From Oscheius dolichura (taxonomy: Eukaryota; Nematoda; Chromadorea; Rhabditida; Rhabditidae), in NCBI GenBank assembly GCA_932521035.1, contig OW051493.1, positions 7,688,001 to 7,752,000 on the forward strand: a stretch of 64,000 bases of DNA, read 5' to 3'. Below are positions 44,853-55,383 of the stretch, in pieces (positions within the stretch are counted from its first letter, which is position 1; each line of letters begins with the position of its first letter). A model generated the notes under the pieces. The model saw only the letters and a program-made list of their open reading frames with translations, had not been told where the DNA came from and made no database searches. The position numbers were made by a program, and so were the translations under genes.

Positions 44853-46250
44853 TCATCCCATGACAACAGCTGCCACCTTACAGACAGAGTTATACTCAAT
44901 CCAGCACCCGACGTCATTCCATTTTCCATAATTACTAGGATCAAAGGCTGTACTTGGTATTACGAACTGAAAAGGAGTATGATTTTGAGGTTGCTTTACA
45001 TCCCACCCCAGCACAATTGTCACCCCCTGTTTGGTTATCCGGCTGCTGTGGCTGCGGTGGTCCTGCCCAATTTTGAAAAGAATACTGTAAATCGTAGCAT
45101 CATAATGAACCATTTTTGATTCCATAATAGATTAAAAACTACGGGAGAAAACGAACCGTGCTTCCATCATTCCAGAAGTATGCCGATGGGTCCCCTGGTG
45201 TCGTTGTCACTAGACCTAACCATATGTTGTAGTTCGTAGTCAGAACCGTATTTCCTCTTATGGATATGACCAGGTCTAAATGCTTTAAAACTTAATAATG
45301 TGAGTGAAAAGACAAACCGTAGATAAAATCATTCTCGGCTTGGCTGTGGACAGAAGCCAGGTGAGCTCCAGGGGTCATAAGACAATCAGCTTCGGCATCT
45401 CCGTGGGAACGCAGTACATCGGAAAAGTAGTAGCAGAACATTGTATCTGTATTGAGTGTCCAACCGGCGGGGCATACTGTAAACAACACATTTTAGACTA
45501 AACTATTTAGCCCGGATACACTGATTTTCGTCCGGATCGGATCCGGTTGCATCTCCGGCGCATCTCCGTTGCGAGACCAAGTCGGAAGAAGGCTGGTCTC
45601 ACAGCGGAGGCGCGACAGACCTTTAAATCCCGTGACATATCCGTTGGAAATAGACTATACCACGAGGAGAAATGGACACTCCCACAAAACTCCCGAAAGG
45701 AGCAAATGTCGAGAGTTTCACGAGTTTGTACTTTAGTAGATTTCGTATAATTGGCAAAAAAATTGTGCAGCAACTGTTAGAGAATCACGCATTTCAAAGA
45801 AAAGAAAAAAGCCACAGCGACGGCGCGCCGCATTTGTTTGGTGTTATGGTTTCTTCAGTTTCTTACAGTAAGATGTCGTGGTCGTGGTCGTGGTCGTAGG
45901 CGTCGTCGTGGTTGTCGTGGTCGTGGTTGTGGTGGTGGTCGTCTCAATCGCTAAATTTCCGATTGAATTAAGAATGACAAATATTTGTAGTCGAATCGGG
46001 GAACCTGTTTCTACTTTCCGGTTCGAATCAATTCTGACTTTTGTAAAGGAACAAAATATGGAAACTGACCTGTAGTTGTGGGAGGAATTGTCGTGGTTGT
46101 TGGGATAAGAAGATCAAGGAAATCCGGCTCGTCGTCAACTATGTACAGAATCTTACGGTAATCGGCCAGTAACTCACTCCATTCAGTTGGAATACAGCCA
46201 AAAGTAAAAGGGAAAAGAAGAATAGGCAGGAGGAGAAAAGATAGCGCCAT
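44853..46250 (-). CDS. C-type lectin with QPD and WND motifs (lectin H)
   Basis: Minus-strand exons: about 46250-46070 (signal peptide and acidic segment identical to lectins A/B), 45953-45870 (Thr linker), 45480-45345, 45268-45152, 45073-44935 and 44900-44853. The lectin domain differs greatly from A/B/G. It keeps GWTLNTDTMFCYY, ASVHSQAENDFI, YFWNDGS, then NWAGPPQPQQPDNQ with a QPD motif, and KWNDVGCW with WND. In C-type lectins QPD with WND forms the Ca2+ site and usually favours galactose-type sugars. The shared 5' half and distinct 3' half suggest that recombination swapped the lectin domain behind one secretion module. Confidence 0.7.
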
Positions 46251-46745
46251 ATTTCCAACACTAACAACAAGAAATGGACGATTCCCCACCTTCCCGTTCA
46301 AGTTTAAGCCAGCTAGCCGAATCGACAGCCCGCTGACTTCCGCTTTTGACTATCAAAGAGGCGAGACCGAAAGCCCAGGGTCTCCAGAGGAACATTGAGA
46401 GAAGCACTTGAAGACCAAGCTCCTCAAAATCAACAGGATAGCAAATTGAAGCTGATCGGCGACTTTATTGATTGAAAAAATCATTACATTTCTACTCCGA
46501 TGAATCCGCTAAAACTGAACCGCTGAAACTGACCACAAAAAGTTCAATCAAAATATTTATTCGTTCATCAAAACATACATTATTTATCAGACAAGAATTT
46601 CTCGTATTTGCCAATAATTTCCTTGAGCATCAGCCGTCTCTTCTCCTCCTTCTCCTCCGTCCCGTCAATATATTCTTTCGATCGATGGTCGAGATAGCCG
46701 TGTCCATCTGGCTCGACTTCTCCTCCTCCGAGATGCCCGCCGGTC
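45507..46745. repeat. Inverted copy of part of the tandem unit
   Basis: Nearly identical reverse complement of about 31850-33000 in unit A, including the lectin 5' exons and intron insert. It ends within the small acidic exon. Confidence 0.8.
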
Positions 46746-46874
46746 CGAAGTCGGAGTAGGCCCTTTTTTTTTGTTTTACTGTCATTCAGTCCCAGGGGAA
46801 ACTTCAGCTCAAAGGGAAACTTCAGTTTTCCGGGGTGAAATTCTCTCTAAAATGCAGAAATCTCTGAATAAATA

Positions 46875-47330
46875 GAATGAAGGGGTAGGGTGCGCCCGGC
46901 CGCCCTTCGGGGGGATCACCTTTTCATTGACCGTGTCGAACACTTTCATTCTCATTTCCAAAGCCGTCTGTCCTGTATGTACGTAAAATTGCCCGAAAGA
47001 TGGTTCGTTCTCTTTTAGAGGAAAGGCGTTCACTGCTCCCTGCACTTTAACGACCTAAACTCCGTTTAATAGCAGGGAAAAGAGCAAGAATTACCGGGAG
47101 TCCGTGAGGAGCTGCTGGAATTTTGTGGCATTGCATGGAGGCGAAAGAGTAGATGGTATTATAGGTCAATATCTTTGACCTAAACTCTTTCGACTCTGGC
47201 CCATCTCCGAAGAAGAGCTCGTGCAAGTCTTCGGGGAGTTTTCTCTGTGGAGGGATGAAAACTTTCCCATATTGGCAGCATGTCCGGTCGTTTTTGTAGT
47301 TAAGAGCAAGGCAAGTGGAGCACTCGACCT
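46875..47330 (-). pseudogene. Helitron-like N-terminal fragment
   Basis: On the minus strand a CxxCxA...CC pattern is followed by KVFIPPQRKLPEDLHELFFG, EFRSKILTYN and CHKIPAAPHG. Across a 40-nt intron come VVKVQG and FGQFYVHTGQ. This aligns block by block with the gene at 14105. There is no Rep or helicase. The fragment abuts, on the opposite strand, the start of the 185-residue secreted-protein gene. Confidence 0.55.
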
Positions 47331-47344
47331 ATTTTTTGCTGTCA

Positions 47345-47936
47345 ATGGTCTTCTGTTTTATCCTTATTTTGAGAATCTCCCTTTTCCTCTCAGCTTGTTT
47401 AATCTTCGGTTTCTTTTCCCTCGCCTTTCTCTTCGACAGAAATTTAAAACAAATTCAGGCCCCAATGGGTTACTGGGACTATGTCACCCGATTAGTGGAA
47501 AGCACGATGGATAACAGAACGGATATTGGCAACTCGGCAAAGGCTGATATTCTCCGGGACGAGCTGGCTAAAATCAACACAACGTGAGTCGATCTAAAAG
47601 CTATAGAACGTTTTTAGGGACCAATTTTACGTGATAGTCTACAACGATGTCAGCGGTTATGACAATCATGCTTTCCACTATGTCGGCGATCAAACACTGC
47701 TTCGTTTTCGTCGTGGAATGTGCAATGTGGTTGTCTATGCTAGCCGGACGGCCCATAAGACCAGTCAACACGTCTATAACTATCTGAAGAACAGAGTGGA
47801 GGGTTTCAGAGGCATGGGAGCTTTTGGAGGATTGGGGTATGAGATCGACGGTGCTATACAGTGGAGGTTTAGACGCGACATGAAAGACTACCCTAGAAGA
47901 TTGATGGCAACGGCAAATGAAGACGGCGAGAAGTGA
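47345..47936 (+). CDS. Secreted 185-residue protein, family not recognised
   Basis: Exons 47345-47583 and 47618-47936 sum to 558 nt, giving 185 residues. The N terminus is strongly hydrophobic (signal peptide or anchor, FFSLAFLF). A conserved-looking body follows with QAPMGYWDYVTRLVESTMDNRT, TDQFYVIVYNDVSGYDNHAF, RGMCNVVVYASRTAH and FGGLGYEIDG. Only one Cys lies outside the hydrophobic N-terminal segment. I do not recognise the family; two related fragments in this window (42.7 and 43.9 kb) show it is a multicopy, evolving family. The last residues (MATANEDGEK) come from the palindromic element also seen at 31.75 kb, so the C terminus may be recent. Confidence 0.6.
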
Positions 47937-48392
47937 GTTGTGCGAGTCTCGAGTTCGTCGAGTGCCCTGGCCGTTTCGGAAGGCCAATTTTGTATTTTTG
48001 AAGTAAATTTGTATTGTAGAAGTGCTTTGATTAGCATTTTTTCGTTGTAAGTGTATTCCCCCTGCCTAGGAAACCCTCAAAAGTCATGAAGACAATGTAT
48101 AAAAAAAGCAAAAAAATTTTGACCGCCGCGGGGGATCGAACCAGCGTGCCCTGTATTGATGCTTTCGTCTCGAGCTCGTCTCGAAAAATTTTGAGCAACC
48201 CCTGTCTCGTCTCGTCTCGTCTCGAGTCTGAAAACCCCGTCTCGCACAACCCTGGTCTACATCAGTGGCTAGTCATTCTGTTTATCGGCACGGTCCTGGA
48301 CAGACGTTTCGAGTCGTAATCTGTGAATTTATAAGACAACGCCCAGTTGTGTTAGGCTGAAATGGGTGACTTGTTAAACAGGTTTCAATGTT

Positions 48393-49580
48393 TTGTCAAC
48401 TAGAAAGGTGTCTCTTATTAAACTCGCACTAGAAAGCGGGGACGCCCAGTGTTACGGTTGGTCCGAGCTTTTCCCCGATCCCTCATTTTGGAGTAAGAAA
48501 TGGTCAAGGCCCCGTTTTGACAAAACCTTGATCTTTCGGCAGGCAATCGGTCAAGCTTTCCGGTCAACTAAAGCTGACACAAGAATCTTGGAGGCTCTTC
48601 CTCCTCACTTTTTTTTCCTTGATTTTCTAACCCAGACACCTCACAATCGCCTCTCATAGGACATGTCTGTTGCCACCAGGGGCTCTTCCAATCCATGCAC
48701 AATACCGTACTTAATATGGAAGAAGACGACACCTATTTATCAGTGGATAGGAGAGTCATCGCTCAGGTTTGGCACTTCCTTGTTTATGTGAAGGGCAAGT
48801 TTGCAGAGGATACGGCGAGAAGCCGAGGCGGCCATTAGCCAGCCTCTGGAATTGCTAATCTCGCCAAAGGACTTCCTCGTTGCCAGCAACCACCGCGGGA
48901 ACTGCGTTTGTAAGTTCAAAGCTGGTAAGAACACCATCATGGCCTGGAGAACACCTGGTAATTGGTCCGTTGGAGTGGATCTGTACGCCGACAACGGGCG
49001 CTCCCCTTTCCGAGGCTGCAACCGGACAGAGAGCGCGATTGGACAGCGGTTGAAAGGTAGAAGGGAAGAGAACAGGTTTGACCGTAAGTTTAAGGAAACG
49101 GCTGTTGCAACCAGACGCTACAGTATGCCATGGCGAGGAATCTGAAAATGTCTTCAGACATTGGCCAGGTCCACCCAGAAGCAACTGAATTCCCAATGTG
49201 GAAACAATAGTCTCCCGAGGCGACTTCATCCACCGGATGGGGAACACCAGCATGGCAGATCAGGCCTGCAAATTGAGCCTTCTCGAGTACCAAGTTCTGA
49301 TGTTTCAATCTCCCGGGGTTTGTTCCTGTTTACAGTAACTTCTTCCCTTTAGAAACCTCTGGATACGGAATTTCTATCTGGAGATGTCGAGCTGAGCAAA
49401 ATACACTTACTGGAGGAAAGAATACCCCGAGTGGAAAAGAAAATACCCCCGATGGCGGGCAAAGTGGGCAGAGCCAAGTCCCAAAAGCCAGTCCAAACAG
49501 CAACCCAGCTGACTAAGCCACCGCTGGAAAAAGTTATTGCTAAGGGGCCATGGACAAAGAAATTACCCATCATGGTGTAG
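48393..49580 (+). pseudogene. Inverted groundhog copy without Hint
   Basis: It reads the N-terminal exon (QCYGWSELFPDPSFW), Ground domain 1 intact (ISPKDFLVASNHRGNCVCKF) and the start of Ground domain 2. About 80 bp containing the end of that exon and the next intron's donor are deleted after ARNL. The second half of Ground domain 2 follows, then the linker. The frame ends at a TAG near 49580 in sequence from the chimeric peptide gene. It lacks the autocatalytic Hint. Its lesion is at a different place from the lesion in the left copy. Confidence 0.65.
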
Positions 49581-50400
49581 AAGAGGAAGCAGGAGAGCCT
49601 TGACTGACATCTTCTGCGAGGTCAGATTGGTGGAAGAGCGGCAAGGAGAAGTATTTACAGGGCAGGGGGGAAAGGCGTCCTGTTCATCCTCGACTCTGTC
49701 CAAGCTAGAAACAAGACACACCTGTGATCTCCCAGGAGTCTAACTTTAGCCACTGGCTGCACCTGTGACTCACATCCTTGGTCGGAATCTGTTTTTTCCC
49801 CAAGAATAGTCAGCTGCGTCTGAGGACAGTTGCCCCCTGCTCTTCTCCCCCATTCCCTATAAATACCGCTCCCTGCCGCCCTTCCCCCACCGGCTAACCA
49901 TGTTCAAGTACCTCCTCCTGGCTCTCTTCGCTCTGGCTCTTCTCGCCTCCCAGGCCTCGGCCTGCATTCGGAACGGCGGCCCCTGCCATGAAAACGGAAG
50001 CACCGGCTGGTGTTGCGTGAGTTTCCTTGTTGTCTTCCTTCTACCATCCAATTCCAGAGCAAATTCTGCTATCGTGAACAAGAGTGGGACAAGGGATACT
50101 GTCGTGATGAGTAAACAACAGTCACCTCTCCACCAGATCCCGCTTTCTAAAACGCCTGCTTCTGCTATCGTCGGGAAGAATGGGGCTTCCAGTCGTTCTC
50201 CACCTTCTGCTTCGACCATAAATCTTTGCGAGCAATATTTTTTCTTTCGAGATAGTGGCGGTATTTGGGGGATGGGGGACAGGCTCGATTTACGGAAGGC
50301 TCAGTTCATCCGAAAGAGAAAAAAAACCGTTGGCTGATCCTCGTAAGCCTGGTTTAGCGGAGGGGTTGCAGCACAATCTTCAACGTATGTGACCGGTCCG
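48434..50400. repeat. Right arm of large inverted repeat
   Basis: Reverse complement of 20790-24632 in matching parts: groundhog N-terminal exons, start of the chimeric peptide gene, knottin gene with downstream flank. The groundhog Gln-rich linker and Hint part (about 21.75-23.46 kb on the left) is absent. Confidence 0.75.
49900..50114 (+). CDS. Knottin-like secreted peptide, copy D
   Basis: Exons 49900-50016 and 50058-50114; the same 57-residue precursor as copies A-C and E. It has the full TATA promoter (CCCTATAAATACCGC near 49855). The downstream flank matches copy E (inverted), not copies A-C. Confidence 0.8.
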
Positions 50401-51730
50401 GAACCTTTCCATATCTCAGTTATCGACGACGGACCCGTCCATAGGATGTGCCTATATGTGTGGAAGTGGTGGAATTGGATTTCGAGGTATAGCCGACCAA
50501 ATGGAACCGAACAAGACGAAGAAGAAAGCTGGCAACAAGAAGAACAAAATGATTGCAATGATACTTAAGGTTGGCCGGAGAACTCGCGGGACAGATTGGG
50601 ATTTTCGAGAGGATTTCTGGGTGCGCTTTTGGTGGTAATCAACAGAACTTACTGATTCCCAGGCCCAAGTTACTTACCTTTCCTATCCGTCCTACTTCGA
50701 GTCCCCTTTTGCATATCGTACCCTTTTTCTTCTACACGAAATGCTTCATTATATATTTATCTTTAATTTTGTTATAAAATTGTTCATTTCTTGTAGTTTG
50801 CCTAGTTAAATTGCTACCGGAGGTTGTGAAGGAACACAAGGATCCGATCCTGAACCGACGAAGAAAGAATTCCTGTACTAACCTTCTTCCAGCGCTCTGA
50901 AATAATTATCACTATTGTTCAAATTTATAGTACAGCAGTAAGCAGAAAACAGAGAAATAGTAGTTATCACAGTTGGAAAAGTCCCGTAGCTTTTGGGCCG
51001 TAATTTCTCTGTTTCTTTTTGCCCATTTTGAATTCCGTCAGCATTCACAAAATGATCAGAGCCCCTTTGTTTGTAAAACGCCTGCTTCTGCTATCGTCGG
51101 GAAGAATGGGGCTTCCAGTCGTTCTCCACCTTCTCCTTCACCCGCTGTTTAATAAAAGTTATTGCAAACTGGTCTGGACATTATTTGTGATATTCCCCCT
51201 TGTGTAGAGCTTCCCTCCCTAGTATTGTTCCCCTTCGGCACATTTTATGTTGGCATGGTGCCCTTTTGTTGTGGTTCCTCTTTTCTAAACAAGTTCTCTT
51301 TTCACCCCCCAGGCGGTCGGCCCCCAGTTCTCTCATCAAAACGGCCAACCGCGGTTGCTGAAGACTTTAGCCGCCTTCAACCCGTGTTGCTGCTCGTCCG
51401 CCGCCATGCAGCCGTGACAAAGGGCAGAAGTCTACGCTCTACTGGATTCAGCATCCTAACCAACCAGTGACTTCTATGAGGAGTAGAAGCATGACAACTG
51501 GGCGCCCCCCACCGGTGGCGCCTTTTCCGTCATTTTGGCCCAAAAATCTTACCAGATTTTCCGCATTTTGAAATTTCTCATTTGTTCCAATTTCTCACTA
51601 AATTTCTCTGTTTCTTTTTGCCCATTTTGAATTCCGTCAGCATTCACGTCGGACGGCTTCCCCGTGTAAAAGCGAATGGTCGAAAGTGAAAGCACCAACG
51701 TTTTCTCATTTCAGGATACTCGATTTTACG
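50401..51730. other. Stretch of repeat debris, no gene recognised
   Basis: Contains a second copy of the knottin 3' flank (AAACGCCTGCTTCTGCTATC at about 51078) and a duplicated block (AATTTCTCTGTTTCTTTTTG at about 51003 and 51600). No exon with domain support. Confidence 0.5.
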
Positions 51731-51732
51731 AA

Positions 51733-52444
51733 AAAAAAAACACACTTTCAGATGTGCTTGAAAAGCTCATAAATCAAAACGAAATTCCATCCCATAATCT
51801 CGCTATAACAATTTGAGAGGATGACCTTTGATTTCTCTAAAACTCTTGAACCCAACCCTGATCTCCCCGGATGACAACAGCCTGACTCATCACAACTGCT
51901 TCCCCGATGTCTAGAGTACACCAATCTTTTTTGCTTCTTTCTCACTCAGAGGTCAGAGCCCCTTTGTTTGTAGAAAATGGCACAGAAATGAGAAAGCTGC
52001 ATTTTATTTCACCATTTTACACGAGAAGGCGGAGTGGCCAGTGAGAAATCCAAGTCACCGACGGGGCTGTATATAACAGACCGACCGGGCCGTGCTAGTC
52101 CAGCTTTCCTTCCTCCAAGTTCATTTATTCTACCCGAGCTCGTTGTTCAGAAGTCTTTAGATTCCAAGTTGTCTAGTCAGAAAGAGAAGCATAGATTTGC
52201 TGGAACTTCTTCACTTTCTCATTCAATTTGGAAAAATGAGTGAGAAAGAAGCAAAAAAGATTGGTGTACTCTAGAGATCGGGGAAGCAGTTGTGATGAGT
52301 CAGGCTGTTGTCATCCGGGGAGACCAGGGTTGGGTTCAAGAGTTTTAGAGAAATCAAAGGTCATCCTCTCAAATTGTTATAGCGAGATTATGGGATGGAA
52401 TTTCGTTTGGATTTATGAGCTTTTCAAGCCCATCTGAAAGTGAC
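51733..52444. mobile_element. Foldback element with about 210-bp arms
   Basis: 51733-51950 and about 52228-52444 are inverted copies (outer end CACTTTCAGAT, inner end TTGCTTCTTTCTCACTCA). There is no transposase. A diverged piece of the same sequence is at about 43370-43425. Class unknown. Confidence 0.7.
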
Positions 52445-53790
52445 TGTAAAATTGAGTCTTTGAGCGTATAATTTTGTTGAATGTGATCTAAACCAAATAA
52501 GTGAAAAGCTCAAAGAGCTTTGATCGGCATGGGCGGAACAGGGCTTGCATAGGGACTGTAAAAGCGCGCGCCAGCTGGCAGCACTTTCTGATCAGCAATT
52601 TTGGTCATTAGGTGCGCCCGTTACAAAATGCTGAGACTTTGCAATCCTGATTCGGCTAGAGAAAGATGGCTAGGATGCATTCTCTTGACAATGAACTTTT
52701 TTATATAAATAGAAATGGTTATCTTTACTTATTTGCAACCAACAATAGCGACACTTAGACTAAGTGACTTAGTCAATGCAAAGCTACAAATGTATTATTT
52801 TTTAAATGTGTTTTTGAAAGTGTAGAAATATTCTCTACTTTCTAGACATATTTCGACAATTCGTTTCAAACAATCGCCACTGGCAGAAACAGGAGCTTCC
52901 AATATTTTGATGAGATGCGTTTTTTCGCCCTTCTCCAGTCTCATAAGATACCAGATTCCCAACCAGGAATCCGTTAATCCATAAACGATAAACAGATCTT
53001 AGAAAGAGCTCACAAATAATCAAGACTTGAACATCTTCTTCTCATGCTTTCCCTTTCGACCCTTCGTGTTTACATAGGGAAGTCACCCGACGAGAATACT
53101 GACGACATTCAAAATGTACAAAAAGAAACGAAGAGCAATGTAAACAGTTTGGTGAGAAATTGGAAGAAATGAGAAATTTCAAAATGCGGAAAATCAGATT
53201 TTGGGCCTAAATGACGTAAAACGCGCCATCGGTGGCCCCCAGTCGTAGTCATCAACGGGCTAAAGATGACTGCATGTAACATGAAGCACACCTCCGACTC
53301 CGACGTTGTTGGAAAGTCAGCTATTACTTACTAGGAAATGCCGTGAACGTGTCCAGATACGCCACATATTCGCCATCCTTTGAAACCCCATAGAAAACGG
53401 CGGCGACAACCGCCGTCGAATGACCTAGGTCTTATGGCCAAATTCGGAAAAAAGATTCGGAATCTCTTTTGGCTCCTTCCTCCTCACTTCCTCAACCGCG
53501 AATTTTTTTAAACAGCGTGTCACAATCAGTAAAATATGCCCGATTTTTTGAGCCTAGTCTCAAAACAGGAGCTCAAAATTTGTTGAGGAAACATATCCCA
53601 TTTTTTTTATAACCAAGTGAGGTATTTAAAGGTGTTCAAACTTTAAATTAGGTAAGACAGTAGGTTGTCTATGGCTCTATAGTTTGTCAAGAAAAAAGAC
53701 GGCATTCGAAGGTCTCACATTTAGCAGCGAGGCGAACATCTTTTTCTTGGCAGACTATATTCCCCCCAGCCCATTTGATTGAGTAATCCC
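52445..53790. other. Gene-free stretch
   Basis: Low-complexity and A+T-rich with short frames only. I see no domain, RNA gene or clear repeat. Confidence 0.4.
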
Positions 53791-54094
53791 TTAAAGGAAC
53801 CCACAGGGACTCCCGGATTATCATATAATTGGGACAACAGAACCTTGACTAACAGAAAAAGGCTTAAAGTCTTTTAGGGTTCTAGAGAGAGAGAGGAAAA
53901 TGTATTAGGACAGGTCTTTTAACGCAGTCTTATCCGCCGCTGTCTTCTCTACCGATTGACACCAAAAAATATGCCGGCGAACATTTTCCTCACCCTCTAG
54001 AACCCTAAAAAACTTTAAGCCTTTTAATGTTAGTTGTGGTTCTGTTGTCCCGATTATAGGATAATCCGGGAGTCCCTGTGGGTTCCTTTAAAGG
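53791..54094. mobile_element. MITE with 95-bp arms ending CCTTTAAAGG
   Basis: Arms at about 53791-53889 and 53997-54094 are inverted copies (AAAGGAACCCACAGGGACTC outward). Non-coding; the right end overlaps the next element. Confidence 0.7.
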
Positions 54095-54338
54095 GACAGT
54101 CTCGCACAGGTCCCTTCGTACAAATCATTTTCGCTCGTTTTTTCCACTATTCCTTGCATTTCTTTATATCAAAATGATCAGCAGAAGCGAGCGAATCATA
54201 TGCAACAAAGAATAAAATGCAAAAATACAAAATGACGAGTTTTCAATCAAATTCAAATTGCCAGAAAAGGCGCCAAAGACAAATTCTACAGTAATTCGTG
54301 CACAACCAAACTAGTGCGAGACTGTCCCTTTAAACGAT
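54086..54338. mobile_element. MITE with TTTAAAGGGACAGTCTCGCAC ends
   Basis: The ends TTTAAAGGGACAGTCTCGCA and its reverse complement lie at 54088 and 54336. The interior is A+T-rich and non-coding. A related single end (TTAAAGGGACAGT) occurs at 12699. Confidence 0.7.
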
Positions 54339-54362
54339 TTTTCAAATGGTAAAATCCAGCTC

Positions 54363-54622
54363 CTTGCTTTAAAGGAACCCACAGGGACCTCGACGCGGGT
54401 GCAATGGTCCCGCAGCGACTGCACCCGATCAGGCAAACGCGTTTCTGTTTTGCGACAATACTGGTCACAGAAAAGGGGGAGTTGGCTGAAACCTAGTTCA
54501 TTTGATTCAGTTTTTGACGCCGGTTCTGATGCTGTATTCCGTTTTTCTTGAAACGGTAGATTTCCCGGCCCCATTTTCTTCAGCTACAGTAACCCGCCTA
54601 GGTCCCTGTGGCTTCCTTTAAA
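54363..54622. mobile_element. MITE with TTTAAAGGAACCCACAGGGACCT ends
   Basis: Ends at about 54366-54390 and 54597-54622 are inverted copies. Same outer bases as the element at 53791, different interior. Confidence 0.65.
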
Positions 54623-54627
54623 TAGAA

Positions 54628-55070
54628 GGCGAAAGTGAATAGCTAATGTTTCCCTTCGAAGAGGTGAACCCGGATCTATCTCTTGAATTTTCGGTCAACA
54701 GGTTTTTATCAGGATAAGTCTAGACCTAATGGGCAGAAGCGGACGACTTTTGTATCTTTTGAACTAGTATGCCTCCGGCCGCCGTTGGGATTAAAAGATG
54801 ACGGTCGAATAAACGCTGACCGTTGGCATTTCTGCCTGCCTTTGACCATCGGATTAGAACAGACGAAAGGTCTGACGGACAAACAGAGATCTCCCCATTA
54901 TTAGGGTAGGATTTTTGGTCAACAGGTTTTTATCAGGATAAGTCTAGACCTAATGGGCAGAAGCGGACGACTTTTGTTTCCGCGCGCAACCATAAAAAGA
55001 CCGCATGGAACATTCTTCCTGGTGTGGCCAAACGAAGGAGCAAAGCAAATTGCTTACAGGTTTTTCATCC
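54628..55070. repeat. Two inverted pieces of the tandem unit (region 30.5-30.75 kb)
   Basis: About 54628-54755 and 54912-55070 each match, inverted, the stretch around 30540-30735 (shared words AGTCTAGACCTAATGGGCAG and AAGCGGACGACTTTTG). They are debris of the promoter side of the Cys-rich gene. Confidence 0.65.
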
Positions 55071-55168
55071 AAGTCGGGTGCTGCCCGGAGAGCAAGTCTC
55101 AATGTTTATAGGAGGATGGTCGGAAGAGTGTTCACTTTTAGTAGCGGATAATCATAGCGGTTTCACGG

Positions 55169-55243
55169 GTGAGAGTATCCAATTTCTTCGATATCTTTGA
55201 AGATCTGTGCAGGATTGCTCTGCCATGTTCAAGTTTAATCTAA
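55169..55243 (+). pseudogene. Last exon of a groundhog Hint domain, isolated
   Basis: The frame (NFFDIFEDLCRIALP, stop 55243) matches the final groundhog exon at 22368-22436 (NFLYIFEDLCRIALP). The acceptor is damaged (TTTCACG in place of TTTCCAG). An orphan remnant. Confidence 0.6.
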
Positions 55244-55383
55244 TCATTCGCATTGCTCTCCGTGAATAAGTTATAATTTTAAAAAGCCAAAACTGAAGAC
55301 GGGTAGAATCTCGCAAAGAAAGAGGAAACTAACAAGCCAGTGTCTTGGATGGTTCATTTCTGTCTATTGGCCCCGTTTAAAAG

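Noticed and set aside
48121..48142. Minus-strand GGTTCGATCCCC followed by GCGGCGGTC, like a tRNA T-arm and 3' acceptor
   Set aside because: No D-arm, anticodon arm or matching 5' acceptor strand upstream; at most a fragment.
52034..52243. Frame inside the foldback element
   Set aside because: Lies mostly in the element's loop and arm; no resemblance to a transposase.
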